From: Pseudomonadota bacterium
Lineage (GTDB): Bacteria > Pseudomonadota > Gammaproteobacteria > Xanthomonadales > Xanthomonadaceae
Assembly (NCBI GenBank): GCA_023399815.1
Contig: JAEWOJ010000143.1
Location: 1 to 44,379, forward strand
DNA length: 44,379 bases
Direction: 5' to 3'
The position numbers were made by a program, and so were the translations under genes. Positions 24,970 to 33,405 of the stretch are shown piece by piece. Position 1 is the stretch's first letter, and every line of letters starts with the position of its first letter. The notes beneath the pieces were generated by a model, which did no database searches, was not told the origin of the DNA, and saw nothing but the letters and a program-made list of their open reading frames with translations.

Positions 24970-26013
24970 CTACTGGGCCTGGATGGAAAGCGTGATGTCC
25001 GCCCGATACCGCCCGTTCTCGACGCGCGTTTCCACGCGCCCGCCCATCGCCTCCACCCGCTCGCGCACCGCGCGCAGTCCCAGGCCATGCCCGGGGTGGC
25101 CGGAGGAGGGGGGCGAGGGCAGATCATTGCTCACGCCGATTCGTACTTGCTTGTCATCGGATTCCACCGTGATGCAAAGCAGGCAGCCGGTGGTGGACGG
25201 TTCCACGCCATGGTGAATGGCATTTTCGACCAGGGGTTGGATCGACAAGGTGGGTACCGGCAAGTCGGGCAGCACCTCCGGCAACGCCCATTCGACCTGC
25301 ATGCGCGAACCGAAGCGCAGTTGCTCTATTTCGGCATAGCGACGCGCCAACAACAATTCTTCATGGAGTGGAATCCGTTGCGGCCCGGCCAATGCCGCGC
25401 GGAAAAGGTCGGCCAGATCCAGCAGCAACTGTTCGGCCTTTTCCGGCTGCTGGTGCACCAGTGCGGCGCCGGTATTGAGCGTATTGAACAGGAAGTGCGG
25501 ATGGATGCGCGCCTGCAGGGCATCCAGTTCGGCTTGCTTGGCGCGCAGGGCAAGCTGTCGGGCGTTCCAGTAGCTGCGGAAGATCGCGACGCCGATCAAG
25601 CCCACGGCCAGGGCAATGCCGCTGAACTGCAGCCACAGTGCGCGCCAGGCTTCGTGGGGCAGCAACAGTTGCTTGTGCAGCAGCAGCCATACCAGCGAGC
25701 ACACGCCATTGCTCGTCACCAGCAAGGTGGCGAGCGTGAAGTAAGCCACCCCCAATGGACGCAGGTTGGCCAGCGAATGGCGCAACATGGCCAGCACGCC
25801 GAGGGTCAGCAGGCTGATCCACTGGACCAGCAGCGAGGTCAGGCCGAAATGTACCCAGCGGCTTCCATTGATCCCGGGGGCGAGCGCCAGAATCACCGCC
25901 AGCAGTTCCCCGCCCAGCACGATGGAAATGAGGGTGGAGGGATACCAGAGCGCTTCCAGTGGCGGACGGGCATGTGGGGCGGCGTCGCTGGGTGTCGGAG
26001 GTGGTGGAGACAT
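24970..26013 (-). CDS. LytS/AlgZ(FimS)-type membrane sensor histidine kinase
   Basis: 347 aa. Four hydrophobic segments (about residues 28-150) are followed by a His_kinase domain of the LytS/YehU class. The phospho-acceptor box is LQARIHPHFLFNTLN, the N-box is PLVENAIHHGV and the G-box is GHGLGLRAVRERVEAMGGR. No periplasmic sensor domain is evident. This is the architecture of AlgZ/FimS, which with response regulator AlgR activates the fimU-pilVWXY1Y2E operon in Pseudomonas aeruginosa. Here the gene is divergent from that same operon. The partner regulator gene is not next to it: the downstream neighbour is ppnN on the other strand. The kinase therefore depends on a regulator encoded elsewhere. 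Confidence 0.9.
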   Translation of the reverse strand: MSPPPPTPSDAAPHARPPLEALWYPSTLISIVLGGELLAVILALAPGINGSRWVHFGLTSLLVQWISLLTLGVLAMLRHSLANLRPLGVAYFTLATLLVTSNGVCSLVWLLLHKQLLLPHEAWRALWLQFSGIALAVGLIGVAIFRSYWNARQLALRAKQAELDALQARIHPHFLFNTLNTGAALVHQQPEKAEQLLLDLADLFRAALAGPQRIPLHEELLLARRYAEIEQLRFGSRMQVEWALPEVLPDLPVPTLSIQPLVENAIHHGVEPSTTGCLLCITVESDDKQVRIGVSNDLPSPPSSGHPGHGLGLRAVRERVEAMGGRVETRVENGRYRADITLSIQAQ

Positions 26014-26120
26014 GGGATGCGCCGTTGGTTGCGGGAATTCTGCCGCTTGTCGGCAGATGCTGGTGATTGCCTGGGGCGGCCGCTAGCGTACAGCCACCGA
26101 AATCGGGGATGGGGAATTCC

Positions 26121-26642
26121 ATGCTGTGCATGAAAGGCGGCGCCAGCGGCGTGCGCGGCTTCACCTTGTTGGAGTTGATGGTGACCGTGGCCGTGTTGGC
26201 CATCGTGTCGGCCATTGCCATTCCCGGCTTTTCCGGGCTCATCAATCGTGACCGCCTGACCTCGCGGGCCAACGAACTGGTGGCCACGATTCAATATGCA
26301 CGATCGGAGGCGGTGCGCCTCAATGGCCCGGTGATGCTGTGCCCATCCACGGATGGCACAAGCTGCTCCGGCGACGATTGGTCGCAACTCATCGTGCTGG
26401 CCGTCAGGAGCGATGAGGTACTTCGGCAGTTCTCCGGCAATGGCAAGGCCGCCATCGCCGCCGATGTCGATGACGTCACTTTCAGTGCCGATGGCCTGGC
26501 CCGCGACGGTGGCGGCCTGCTGGCCACGGCCAACATCACCGTATGCCTCGACACCACCAACCCGGCCGACAACCAGCGGGTGGTGCAACTGGCCAGCGGG
26601 TCCCGCGTTTCCGTCCAGCAGGCGTCCGGCGCCTGTCCCTGA
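26121..26642 (+). CDS. fimU: Minor type IV pseudopilin, GspH/FimU type
   Basis: 173 aa. A short basic leader precedes the prepilin peptidase site G/FTLLELM with Glu5, then the hydrophobic helix VTVAVLAIVSAIAIPGFSGL. A GspH-type C-terminal domain follows, with four Cys suggesting two disulfides (CPSTDGTSC, TVCLD, GACP). It is the first gene of the minor pilin operon, priming pilus assembly. The C-terminal tail lacks the GRxR motif present in the other GspH-type protein of the window, so FimU is preferred to FimT. GGGGAA just upstream supports ATG 26121; ATG 26109 and 26130 are alternatives. Confidence 0.88.
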   Translation: MLCMKGGASGVRGFTLLELMVTVAVLAIVSAIAIPGFSGLINRDRLTSRANELVATIQYARSEAVRLNGPVMLCPSTDGTSCSGDDWSQLIVLAVRSDEVLRQFSGNGKAAIAADVDDVTFSADGLARDGGGLLATANITVCLDTTNPADNQRVVQLASGSRVSVQQASGACP

Positions 26643-26663
26643 TTGCTGAACGAGGTGGTTCAG

Positions 26664-27179
26664 GTGAACAAGCACAACCCCCGCAGGCGCCGACAGTATG
26701 GCCGTCCGGTACAGGTGCGTGGCGTCAGCCTCATCGAGGTCATGATCTCCGTATTGGTCATGGCCATTGGCTTGCTGGGCATCGCTGCCATGCAAACGGT
26801 GGCCTTGCGCAACAGCCAGGGCTCGCTGGAGCGCAGTCAGGCGGTCATTTCGGCCTATGCGGCGCTGGATGCCATGCGTGCCAATCGTGCCCAGGCATTG
26901 TCCGGCGCTTACAACACCGGCGGTTTCATCTGCTCGGCAAGCGGTGCGGCCTCCCTGGCCGACACCGATACCACGGCCTGGATCAATGGTTGGCGCACCG
27001 CGCTGGGGCTGGATGCTGATGACGCGGATTCCGGTTGCGGCAGCATCAATTGCGACGCCGCCACGGGCGTTTGCGACATCGGCCTGCGCTGGGATGAAAG
27101 CCGCACCACCGATGCGGCTGCCGGGCAAAAGGTGGCCGGCAGCGCCACTCGGACTTTCTGGACCAAGGTGCAGCTATGA
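26664..27179 (+). CDS. pilV: Minor type IV pilin PilV
   Basis: 171 aa from a GTG start supported by GAGGTGG a few bases before it. A TTG at 26643 directly after the fimU stop is an alternative. The leader is basic (RRRRQYGR). The cleavage site is G/VSLIEVM with Glu5, and the helix is ISVLVMAIGLLGIAAMQTVAL, the PilV signature. The C-terminal domain has four Cys. PilV is part of the tip or priming complex with FimU, PilW, PilX and PilY1. It overlaps pilW by four bases (ATGA). Confidence 0.9.
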   Translation: MNKHNPRRRRQYGRPVQVRGVSLIEVMISVLVMAIGLLGIAAMQTVALRNSQGSLERSQAVISAYAALDAMRANRAQALSGAYNTGGFICSASGAASLADTDTTAWINGWRTALGLDADDADSGCGSINCDAATGVCDIGLRWDESRTTDAAAGQKVAGSATRTFWTKVQL

Positions 27180-28195
27180 CGGCGAAAACACGCATCCGCC
27201 GTGTGCATGGGCGCGCGCAGGCGGGCTTCAGCCTGATCGAATTGATGATCGCAATGTTGATCGGCTTGCTGGTGGTAGGCGCTGCCGTGGGCATCTTCCT
27301 TTCCAACCGGCAGGTCTATCGTGCCACCGAGGGAGTGGGCCGCCTGCAGGAAGGTACGCGAGTGGCTTTTGAGCTGATGTCGCGTGACCTGCGTGAAGCT
27401 GCCGCCAACCCCTGCGTCAACAATCTGCCCATCGCCAACGTGCTCAATGGCGCAGGCGGCAACTGGTGGAGCAACATCAACTCCTGGACAGACGCATTTC
27501 AAGGCTATGCCTCCGGCACGGCCGCCAACGGGCTGACCACCGGCAGTGGCAGCGGTCAGCGGATTGCCGGTACCGAGGCGCTGCAATTGTTCAGCGCGGA
27601 CGACAACGTGGTTACCGTCAGTGCGCACGACACCGGCAGCGCCGTTTTTACCGTCAACGACAGCAGTCATGGCATCGTCGCTGGCGATCTGGCGCTGGTT
27701 TGCAACGGCAGGCAGGCCTCCATTTTCCAGGTTTCTTCGATTGGGGGTGGTGGCACCACCATCCTTCATGCAGCCGGTGCGGGTACGCCCGGCAACAGCA
27801 CCATCAACCTCAATGTCAGTGGCGCCAAATTCGATTACAGCCCTGATGCCACGGCGGGCTCCGAGTCGGTGTCGGTCTTGGCCAAGCTGCGCGTCACGCG
27901 CTGGTACATCGGCAATGGCAGCAACGGGCCTTCGCTGTACCAACAGGTGGCTACCGCCAACGGTACCGTCACCGCGCAGGAAGTCGCGGAAGGCGTGTCC
28001 AATCTGAGTGTCCTGTATCTGGTCGAGGGCCAGACGGCCTACCAGGCTGCCGCAGCCGTGGGCAGCAACTGGGGCGACGTCACTTCGGCGCGCATTACCC
28101 TGACCCTGGCTGGCACCGACCGCGTGGGTGCAGGCGGCGAAACCATCCAGCGCCAGTTGATCCATGTCGTCAGCCTGCGGAACCGCAACCCATGA
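27176..28195 (+). CDS. pilW: Minor type IV pilin PilW
   Basis: 339 aa, much longer than other pilins, as expected for PilW. The prepilin site is G/FSLIELM and the helix is IAMLIGLLVVGAAVGIFLSN. Then come NRQVYRATEGVGRLQEGTR and FELMSRDLREAAANPC, the conserved PilW stalk region. The rest is a Gly/Ser/Thr-rich beta domain ending with TDRVGAGGETIQRQLIHVVSLRN. It overlaps pilV and pilX by four bases each, so the operon is translationally coupled. Confidence 0.92.
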   Translation: MTAKTRIRRVHGRAQAGFSLIELMIAMLIGLLVVGAAVGIFLSNRQVYRATEGVGRLQEGTRVAFELMSRDLREAAANPCVNNLPIANVLNGAGGNWWSNINSWTDAFQGYASGTAANGLTTGSGSGQRIAGTEALQLFSADDNVVTVSAHDTGSAVFTVNDSSHGIVAGDLALVCNGRQASIFQVSSIGGGGTTILHAAGAGTPGNSTINLNVSGAKFDYSPDATAGSESVSVLAKLRVTRWYIGNGSNGPSLYQQVATANGTVTAQEVAEGVSNLSVLYLVEGQTAYQAAAAVGSNWGDVTSARITLTLAGTDRVGAGGETIQRQLIHVVSLRNRNP

Positions 28196-28719
28196 AGAGC
28201 ATTCATTTCTCCGGGCGGCAACAGGGCGCTTCATTGCTCGTCGTGCTGATCCTGTTGTTGCTGATGACGATCATGGGCTTGGCCGTGCTGCGTGGAACCA
28301 CGATGGAGGAGCGCATGACCGCCAATCTCTATGACCGCAGCCTGAGCTTCCAAGCTGCAGAGTCGGCATTGCGCCAGGGCGAGGCGCTGGCTCGGGCAAC
28401 GGCGGTTGCAACCGTGCCTTCCAGCGGTTGCAGCAATGGCGTGTGCAGTGTGCCGGCGGCGACGGCAGCCGACCGCTGGCTGGATACCAGTTTCAATGGC
28501 TGGCGCAGCGCCAGCAATGATCTGGCCGACAGCAACACCCCAATGCCTGACGCCCGTTTCATCGTCGAATACATGGGCATGACCCCAACCTGGCCGGCCT
28601 GCGACCGCAAGGTTCCGGTCGACGCCCTGTGTCTGGCCCCGCGCTTCCGCATCACTGCCATCTCGGACGACGACGGCCGCGCCGTCGCACTGCTCCAGAC
28701 CACCTATAACACCCAATGA
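28192..28719 (+). CDS. pilX: Minor type IV pilin PilX
   Basis: 175 aa. The N-terminal PilX pattern QQGASLLVVLILLLLMTIMG lacks the usual Glu5, as is common in PilX/GspK-type pilins. RGTTMEERMTANLYDRSLSFQAAESALRQGE (read in two blocks) is the conserved PilX segment. The C-terminal half has four Cys. In Pseudomonas PilX bridges PilY1 and the other minor pilins. It overlaps pilW by four bases, and its TGA lies within the ribosome binding site of pilY1. Confidence 0.92.
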   Translation: MKSIHFSGRQQGASLLVVLILLLLMTIMGLAVLRGTTMEERMTANLYDRSLSFQAAESALRQGEALARATAVATVPSSGCSNGVCSVPAATAADRWLDTSFNGWRSASNDLADSNTPMPDARFIVEYMGMTPTWPACDRKVPVDALCLAPRFRITAISDDDGRAVALLQTTYNTQ

Positions 28720-28730
28720 GGGAACCTGCC

Positions 28731-31700
28731 ATGTGCAAGCCTCAATCCAGATTCCAGCCGCCTTCCTTGCGCCAACGCGTGTTCGCGCGCGTCTTGCCCA
28801 TGCTGGGCGCTTTCGCAGTATCCATGCTGGGGCTGCCGGTCAATGCGGCCATTACCCTGCCTACCGATCCGCTGACCACCGGTGTGAGGGTGCCGCCGAA
28901 CGTCTTGTTCATCCTCGACAACTCGGGGTCGATGGCATACGCCTACATGCCAGACAGCGTGCGCAGGGTTGGCACGACCACGCCGAGTACGGCCACGCTT
29001 TCCTGTGGCAGCAACATGAACTCGACGAACATGACCTACCTCGGGTGTAACACCTATACCCGCAACGGGGTGTACTACAACCCGACTCTCGCCTATCAGC
29101 CATGGACGCAGGCCAATGGCACGCTGATGACCGGAGGGACCAGTTACAACAGCGCATACAGTGACAATACGTATGTCCCTTACAGCGGTACCGGCCCCAC
29201 CGGTACAGGCACCATCACCACCACCAGCGGCACTACCGACCTGCAAGGCAGCGTGCAGACGTTCTACGTGCCCAAGTGCGTGGATACCGGCACCGGGGCT
29301 TCGACCTCCTGTCTGGATGCCAACACCACGGCCGGCGAAACCTACTACGCCACTGGTACCAACTATTACCGTTATCAGATATTGACCGATGGCAGCATTT
29401 ATCGCAGTGAATACCTGGCATATACCAGCGCCAACACGCCGCCAACGGTGACCCCTGCTCCGGGAGGCGGGACGCTCGGAACCTGGAATGCGGGAAGTTC
29501 CGGAAATTACAGCAACACCTGGAATTTCGCGGTGCCGAGTGGTGCCACCAATCTGGTCATCAGGGCGTCCGGAGGGAGCGTCAGCGGCTCCAACCGAGGC
29601 GCTGACCTGTATGCCCGGTTCAACAATTCAAACGTCACCACGAGCCAGAATACCGCCAGCAGCACCAGCAACGGGAATTCCGAAACCATCAGCCAGGCGT
29701 CGCCGTCAGCTGGAACGTGGTATGTGCGCCTTTACGCGCAAACGAATTTCACCGGAACGGTGACGGTTACCTATTCCTACGACTATTCCACGACCAGCTA
29801 TACCGGTGTCGCGGCGATGGGCTGCGACACCAGTACCGGCGCGACAACGTATGGCTGGCGAAACTGCACCCGAGCTACCCCGACTGGGCGCAGTGAAGCT
29901 TTGGAGCGCAGCAACTTCGCTACGTGGTATTCCTACCATCGCACCCGCTACAAGGCGGCCAAGGCTGGCGCCAGCGCAGCGTTTGCCGAGCTGGACATGG
30001 ATGCCAACGTTCGTGTCGGTTTCCGTACCATCTGGAACGACACCAACATCCCCACCGCCAGCCGCATCTTGAACATGCCAAGTCCGGCGGTTCCGATTCC
30101 CGTTGCCTACAACAACGGTTTGTTCGTGGACACGGGTACCACCGCAAATCCCAAGGCCTACAACAACCGCACGCAGTGGTACAACCGCCTGTTCACGACC
30201 ACCGGCAACAGCAGCACTCCGCTGCGCCAGGCTTTGACGGATGCCGGTACGTATTTCAGCGGCTCGACGGCCAATGGCCCCTATGGCCCGGAAAGTGGCG
30301 TCGACCAGTTGGCCTGCCGGCAGAACTTCACCATCCTGACCACCGACGGCTATTGGAACGAGACCTACAACAACAGCACCATCGGTAATGCCGACGCCAG
30401 CCCTGGCAGCACCATCACCGGCCCGACCGGCAACTACATCTATAGTCCGGCGGCTCCCTATACCGGCGGCCTGGCGTCGGACGGGACCCCGACGCTGGCT
30501 GACGTGGCCATGTATTACTGGCGCAACGACTTGCGTACGGATACGGGCATGGACAACATCGTGCCCACTTCGTCCAAGGACCCGGCGTTCTGGCAACACA
30601 TGGTCACTTTCACCATCGGCCTGGGCCTGGTGGGGACGGTGGACCAGGAGAGCGTCGAGGCAGTGCTGGCCAATGGCAATGCCACGGTCAATGGCACGGC
30701 AGGCTGGCCGGCGCCGGTAAACAACAGCATTACCGCAGTGGACGACTTGCTGCATGCGGCGGTCAATGGCCGTGGCACCTACGTGGCGGCCAGCAATCCC
30801 ACGGCATTCGCCTCGGGTCTGAAGGCCGCGCTGGCCGCAGTGACCGAACGCACCGGTTCGTTCTCCAACATCAGCGCCAATTCAGCTGCGCTTTCCACTG
30901 GCTCCAAACTGTTCCAGGCCAGTTACATTTCAGGCGTCTGGACGGGCGAAGTGGCGGCTTATCCGGTGACCAGCAGCGGCGCAAATAGTACCCCTACATG
31001 GAGGGGGTCGCAGGGTATCCCGGTCACCAACCGCAAACTGTTCACTTCCGATGGCACGCAGTTGCTGGCATTCCCGGATTCAGCCACGACGACGCAACTC
31101 ACCGCTTTGACGCGTACCGGCGGCGCCAACAGCTATCCGGTCAGCGGTGCCGACAATGCCGCCTACCTGGCGGGGACCCGTACATTGGAAATCGCCAATG
31201 GCGGTACCTTGCGCAACCGTAACCATTTGCTGGGCGACGTGGTGGGTTCGTCTCCGGCTTATGTGGCCGAAACCGATACGCTGTACGTCGGGGCCAACGA
31301 CGGCATGCTGCATGCTTTCAACGCCGGTACCGGAGCGGAATTGTTCGGCTTCATTCCCAGTGGAATCAACTGGAGCAAGCTCGGTAACCTGAGTCGCCCG
31401 GATTATGGCCACGATTTCTTCGTCGATGGCCCCGTGGTGGTGTCCACGCGTGCGCAGACGCCGGCCAAGAACATTCTGGTGGGTGCGCTGGGCAAGGGGG
31501 GCAAGGGGCTTTTCGCGCTGGATGTCACCACGCCCTCGAGTCCTGCGTTCAAATGGGAGGTGGATGGTTCGGATGCCGACATGGGGCTGGTGCAAAGCTC
31601 GCCGCTCATTGCCAAGGTCAAGATTGGCGCCGCCACCACCAACGTGTTGATCGTCAGCAATGGCGTCAATAGCAGCAACGGCAATGCCACCTTGTTCGTC

Positions 31701-32705
31701 TACGATCTGGACACGGGCGTGCTGATCAAGAAAATCCAGACGGGAGTGGGCTCATCGGTACAGGACGATGCCGATTCCAATGGCTTGCTGGCGCCGGTGG
31801 GCTGGGATTCCGACGGCAATGGTACGCTGGATTATGTCTATGCCGGCGACATGCTGGGCAACCTCTGGAAGTTCGACCTCAGCGCGAGCACCACTTCCAG
31901 TTGGGGCTATTCCAAGCTTTTCGCGGCCACCTACACCGATTCCAATGGCACGGTGGTGCGCCAGCCGATTACCGGCGGCCTGACCGTCGCAATGCACCCG
32001 ACCACCTACAAGACGTGGCTGTTCTTCGGGACGGGGCGCCTGATGACCACGGGCGACATGGAAAATGCGGATGTGCAGAGCATGTACGGCATCATCGATG
32101 ACGGCACCGCGCTGGTGCGCAACGGTACGGGGGCAAACCTGACCAAGCGCAGCGCGATTGTGGCAGGCACGCTCAACGGCAAATCGGTGCGCGCCTTTGA
32201 AAGCAACGCTCCGTTGCCCACGGATTCAAAGGGATGGTATCTGGACCTGCTGACTCCGCCGAGCAATGTGGCCGAAGGCGAGCGCATCGTCACCGCCGCT
32301 CAGCTGCTGGGCAGCGGGAAGAGGACGGTGCTGATAACCAGCAGCGTGATTCCAACCGCCAGCGCTTGCCAATCCGATGGTCGCGGTTACGTCAATGCAC
32401 TGGATGCCTTCACCGGTACCAGCCTCGGTTCGCCGTTCTTCGATACGAATCACGATGGCAGTTTCGCCGATGAAGTGCTGACTGCTGCGGATGGAACGAA
32501 AGTGGCGGTGGGTTCGGTGGATCTGGGCGTGGGCATGCCGACCCTGTCGAATCTGATGTCGGGCGGCGGCAGCGGCAGTGGCGTCGCTACTCCTCCGGGC
32601 ATGATGTGTCTGACGGGTTCCAACGGTCAGCTGGTGTGCGTACCTTATGACGACATCCGCAACCTTGGCCGTGTTTCCTGGCGTGAAATCAAGAGGGGAA
32701 ATTGA
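28731..32705 (+). CDS. pilY1: PilY1 type IV pilus tip adhesin with an inserted PPC-like domain
   Basis: About 1324 aa (P. aeruginosa PilY1 is about 1160). A signal peptide ends near GLPVNAA. A von Willebrand A-like region begins at once, with MIDAS-type DNSGS at about residue 63. It is interrupted at about 245-352 by a Gly/Asn/Ser-rich beta domain (NTWNFAVPSGATNLVI ... GTWYVRLYAQT) resembling bacterial pre-peptidase C-terminal (PPC) domains. The rest of the vWA-like region has TIWNDTN and ILTTDGYWNETYNN. The C-terminal half is the PilY1 beta-propeller, with VGANDGMLHAFN and a calcium-loop-like GWDSDGNGTLDYVYAGD (about 1024-1040). AGGGAA supports ATG 28731; ATG 28716 overlapping pilX is the alternative. 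Confidence 0.93.
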   Translation: MCKPQSRFQPPSLRQRVFARVLPMLGAFAVSMLGLPVNAAITLPTDPLTTGVRVPPNVLFILDNSGSMAYAYMPDSVRRVGTTTPSTATLSCGSNMNSTNMTYLGCNTYTRNGVYYNPTLAYQPWTQANGTLMTGGTSYNSAYSDNTYVPYSGTGPTGTGTITTTSGTTDLQGSVQTFYVPKCVDTGTGASTSCLDANTTAGETYYATGTNYYRYQILTDGSIYRSEYLAYTSANTPPTVTPAPGGGTLGTWNAGSSGNYSNTWNFAVPSGATNLVIRASGGSVSGSNRGADLYARFNNSNVTTSQNTASSTSNGNSETISQASPSAGTWYVRLYAQTNFTGTVTVTYSYDYSTTSYTGVAAMGCDTSTGATTYGWRNCTRATPTGRSEALERSNFATWYSYHRTRYKAAKAGASAAFAELDMDANVRVGFRTIWNDTNIPTASRILNMPSPAVPIPVAYNNGLFVDTGTTANPKAYNNRTQWYNRLFTTTGNSSTPLRQALTDAGTYFSGSTANGPYGPESGVDQLACRQNFTILTTDGYWNETYNNSTIGNADASPGSTITGPTGNYIYSPAAPYTGGLASDGTPTLADVAMYYWRNDLRTDTGMDNIVPTSSKDPAFWQHMVTFTIGLGLVGTVDQESVEAVLANGNATVNGTAGWPAPVNNSITAVDDLLHAAVNGRGTYVAASNPTAFASGLKAALAAVTERTGSFSNISANSAALSTGSKLFQASYISGVWTGEVAAYPVTSSGANSTPTWRGSQGIPVTNRKLFTSDGTQLLAFPDSATTTQLTALTRTGGANSYPVSGADNAAYLAGTRTLEIANGGTLRNRNHLLGDVVGSSPAYVAETDTLYVGANDGMLHAFNAGTGAELFGFIPSGINWSKLGNLSRPDYGHDFFVDGPVVVSTRAQTPAKNILVGALGKGGKGLFALDVTTPSSPAFKWEVDGSDADMGLVQSSPLIAKVKIGAATTNVLIVSNGVNSSNGNATLFVYDLDTGVLIKKIQTGVGSSVQDDADSNGLLAPVGWDSDGNGTLDYVYAGDMLGNLWKFDLSASTTSSWGYSKLFAATYTDSNGTVVRQPITGGLTVAMHPTTYKTWLFFGTGRLMTTGDMENADVQSMYGIIDDGTALVRNGTGANLTKRSAIVAGTLNGKSVRAFESNAPLPTDSKGWYLDLLTPPSNVAEGERIVTAAQLLGSGKRTVLITSSVIPTASACQSDGRGYVNALDAFTGTSLGSPFFDTNHDGSFADEVLTAADGTKVAVGSVDLGVGMPTLSNLMSGGGSGSGVATPPGMMCLTGSNGQLVCVPYDDIRNLGRVSWREIKRGN

Positions 32706-32708
32706 GTC

Positions 32709-33137
32709 ATGGCATTCATTGGCAACATGCGCATGCGACGAATGGCAGGGCAGCAGACGGGTTTCAGCCTGATCGAATTGATGATCGTGGTGGCCATCAT
32801 CGCCATCATCGCAAGCGTTGCTTACCCCAGTTACCAGCGGTACGTCGTGAAGTCTCGCCGGGCGGCGGTGGAGGCGTGCTTGCTGCAGCATGCCCAGCTG
32901 ATGGAGCGTCACTACACGACCCAGCTCACCTATGTGGGAGCGGCCGCGCCGACGTGCGAGGCCAACCTGGCCAACTTCTATGCGGTGGGATTCGACGGCG
33001 CAGTGGCGGCGCGCAGCTACAAGGTTCGCGCCGTCCCCACGAGCAGCCAGCCGGATGCGCGCTGCGGGACCTTGACCCTCGATGCCCAGGGTGTGCGTAC
33101 CAAGAGTGGGTCGGGTACGTTGGCCGAGTGCTGGTGA
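32709..33137 (+). CDS. pilE: Type IV pilin-like protein PilE
   Basis: 142 aa. The leader is MAFIGNMRMRRMAGQQTG, cleaved before FSLIELMIVVAIIAIIASVA, a classical type IVa pilin helix with Glu5. PSYQRYVVKSRRAAVEACLLQHAQLMERHY (two blocks) is the PilE pattern. Cys residues at CEA, RCG and the C-terminal ECW provide the disulfide loop. As the last gene of the minor pilin operon it corresponds to PilE of Pseudomonas, not to the major pilin PilA. It is three bases after pilY1. Confidence 0.93.
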   Translation: MAFIGNMRMRRMAGQQTGFSLIELMIVVAIIAIIASVAYPSYQRYVVKSRRAAVEACLLQHAQLMERHYTTQLTYVGAAAPTCEANLANFYAVGFDGAVAARSYKVRAVPTSSQPDARCGTLTLDAQGVRTKSGSGTLAECW

Positions 33138-33217
33138 TCGACCATGGGGCGGGGCAGGTCATCCTGCTCCGCTTCCCGGTTGTTTTGGTGCCGTGGTGGT
33201 GAAAACATGGCGGCAAC

Positions 33218-33249
33218 AAAAAAGGGCTTGCGAGTGATCGCAAGCCCTT
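33218..33249 (-). terminator. Intrinsic terminator of tRNA-Asn, also facing the pilus operon
   Basis: A 12-bp perfect stem (33222-33233 with 33238-33249, GTGA/TCAC loop) ends, on the minus strand, in six T (A at 33218-33223). It lies eight bases after the tRNA 3' end. On the plus strand it follows pilE with a weaker T stretch and may act in both directions. Confidence 0.9.
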
Positions 33250-33256
33250 GATGTTT

Positions 33257-33333
33257 TGGCGCCCGAAGTTGGACTCGAACCAACGACCCCCTGATTAACA
33301 GTCAAGTGCTCTAACCGGCTGAGCTATTCGGGC
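33257..33333 (-). tRNA. tRNA-Asn (GTT)
   Basis: 77 bases including encoded CCA. The acceptor stem GCCCGAA pairs with TTCGGGC. The D-arm is GCTCAGCCGGTTAGAGC, the anticodon loop reads CTGTTAA (anticodon GTT) and the T-loop contains GGTTCGAGTCC. All invariant positions are in place. Confidence 0.98.
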
Positions 33334-33343
33334 GGGGAGGCGC

Positions 33344-33372
33344 ATTCTACGTAGTGTGGACAGAGGGCGCAA
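33344..33372 (-). promoter_or_regulatory. Promoter of tRNA-Asn
   Basis: On the minus strand TTGCGC (33372-33367) and TAGAAT (33349-33344) are 17 bases apart, and the -10 is ten bases before the tRNA. The -35 lies inside a 12-bp direct repeat (CGCAAGCCCTTG on the plus strand) shared with the terminator on the other side of the tRNA. Confidence 0.75.
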
Positions 33373-33405
33373 GCCCTTGGAATGGCATGTTTGGCAGGAA
33401 AGATG

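Noticed and set aside
33206..33256. Small RNA between pilE and tRNA-Asn
   Set aside because: The only structured element is the perfect hairpin with a T-run on the minus strand, which is explained as the tRNA terminator.
33239..33379. Phage or island attachment site at tRNA-Asn
   Set aside because: The direct repeats are only 129 bases apart, do not include the tRNA 3' end, and no integrase gene is in the window.
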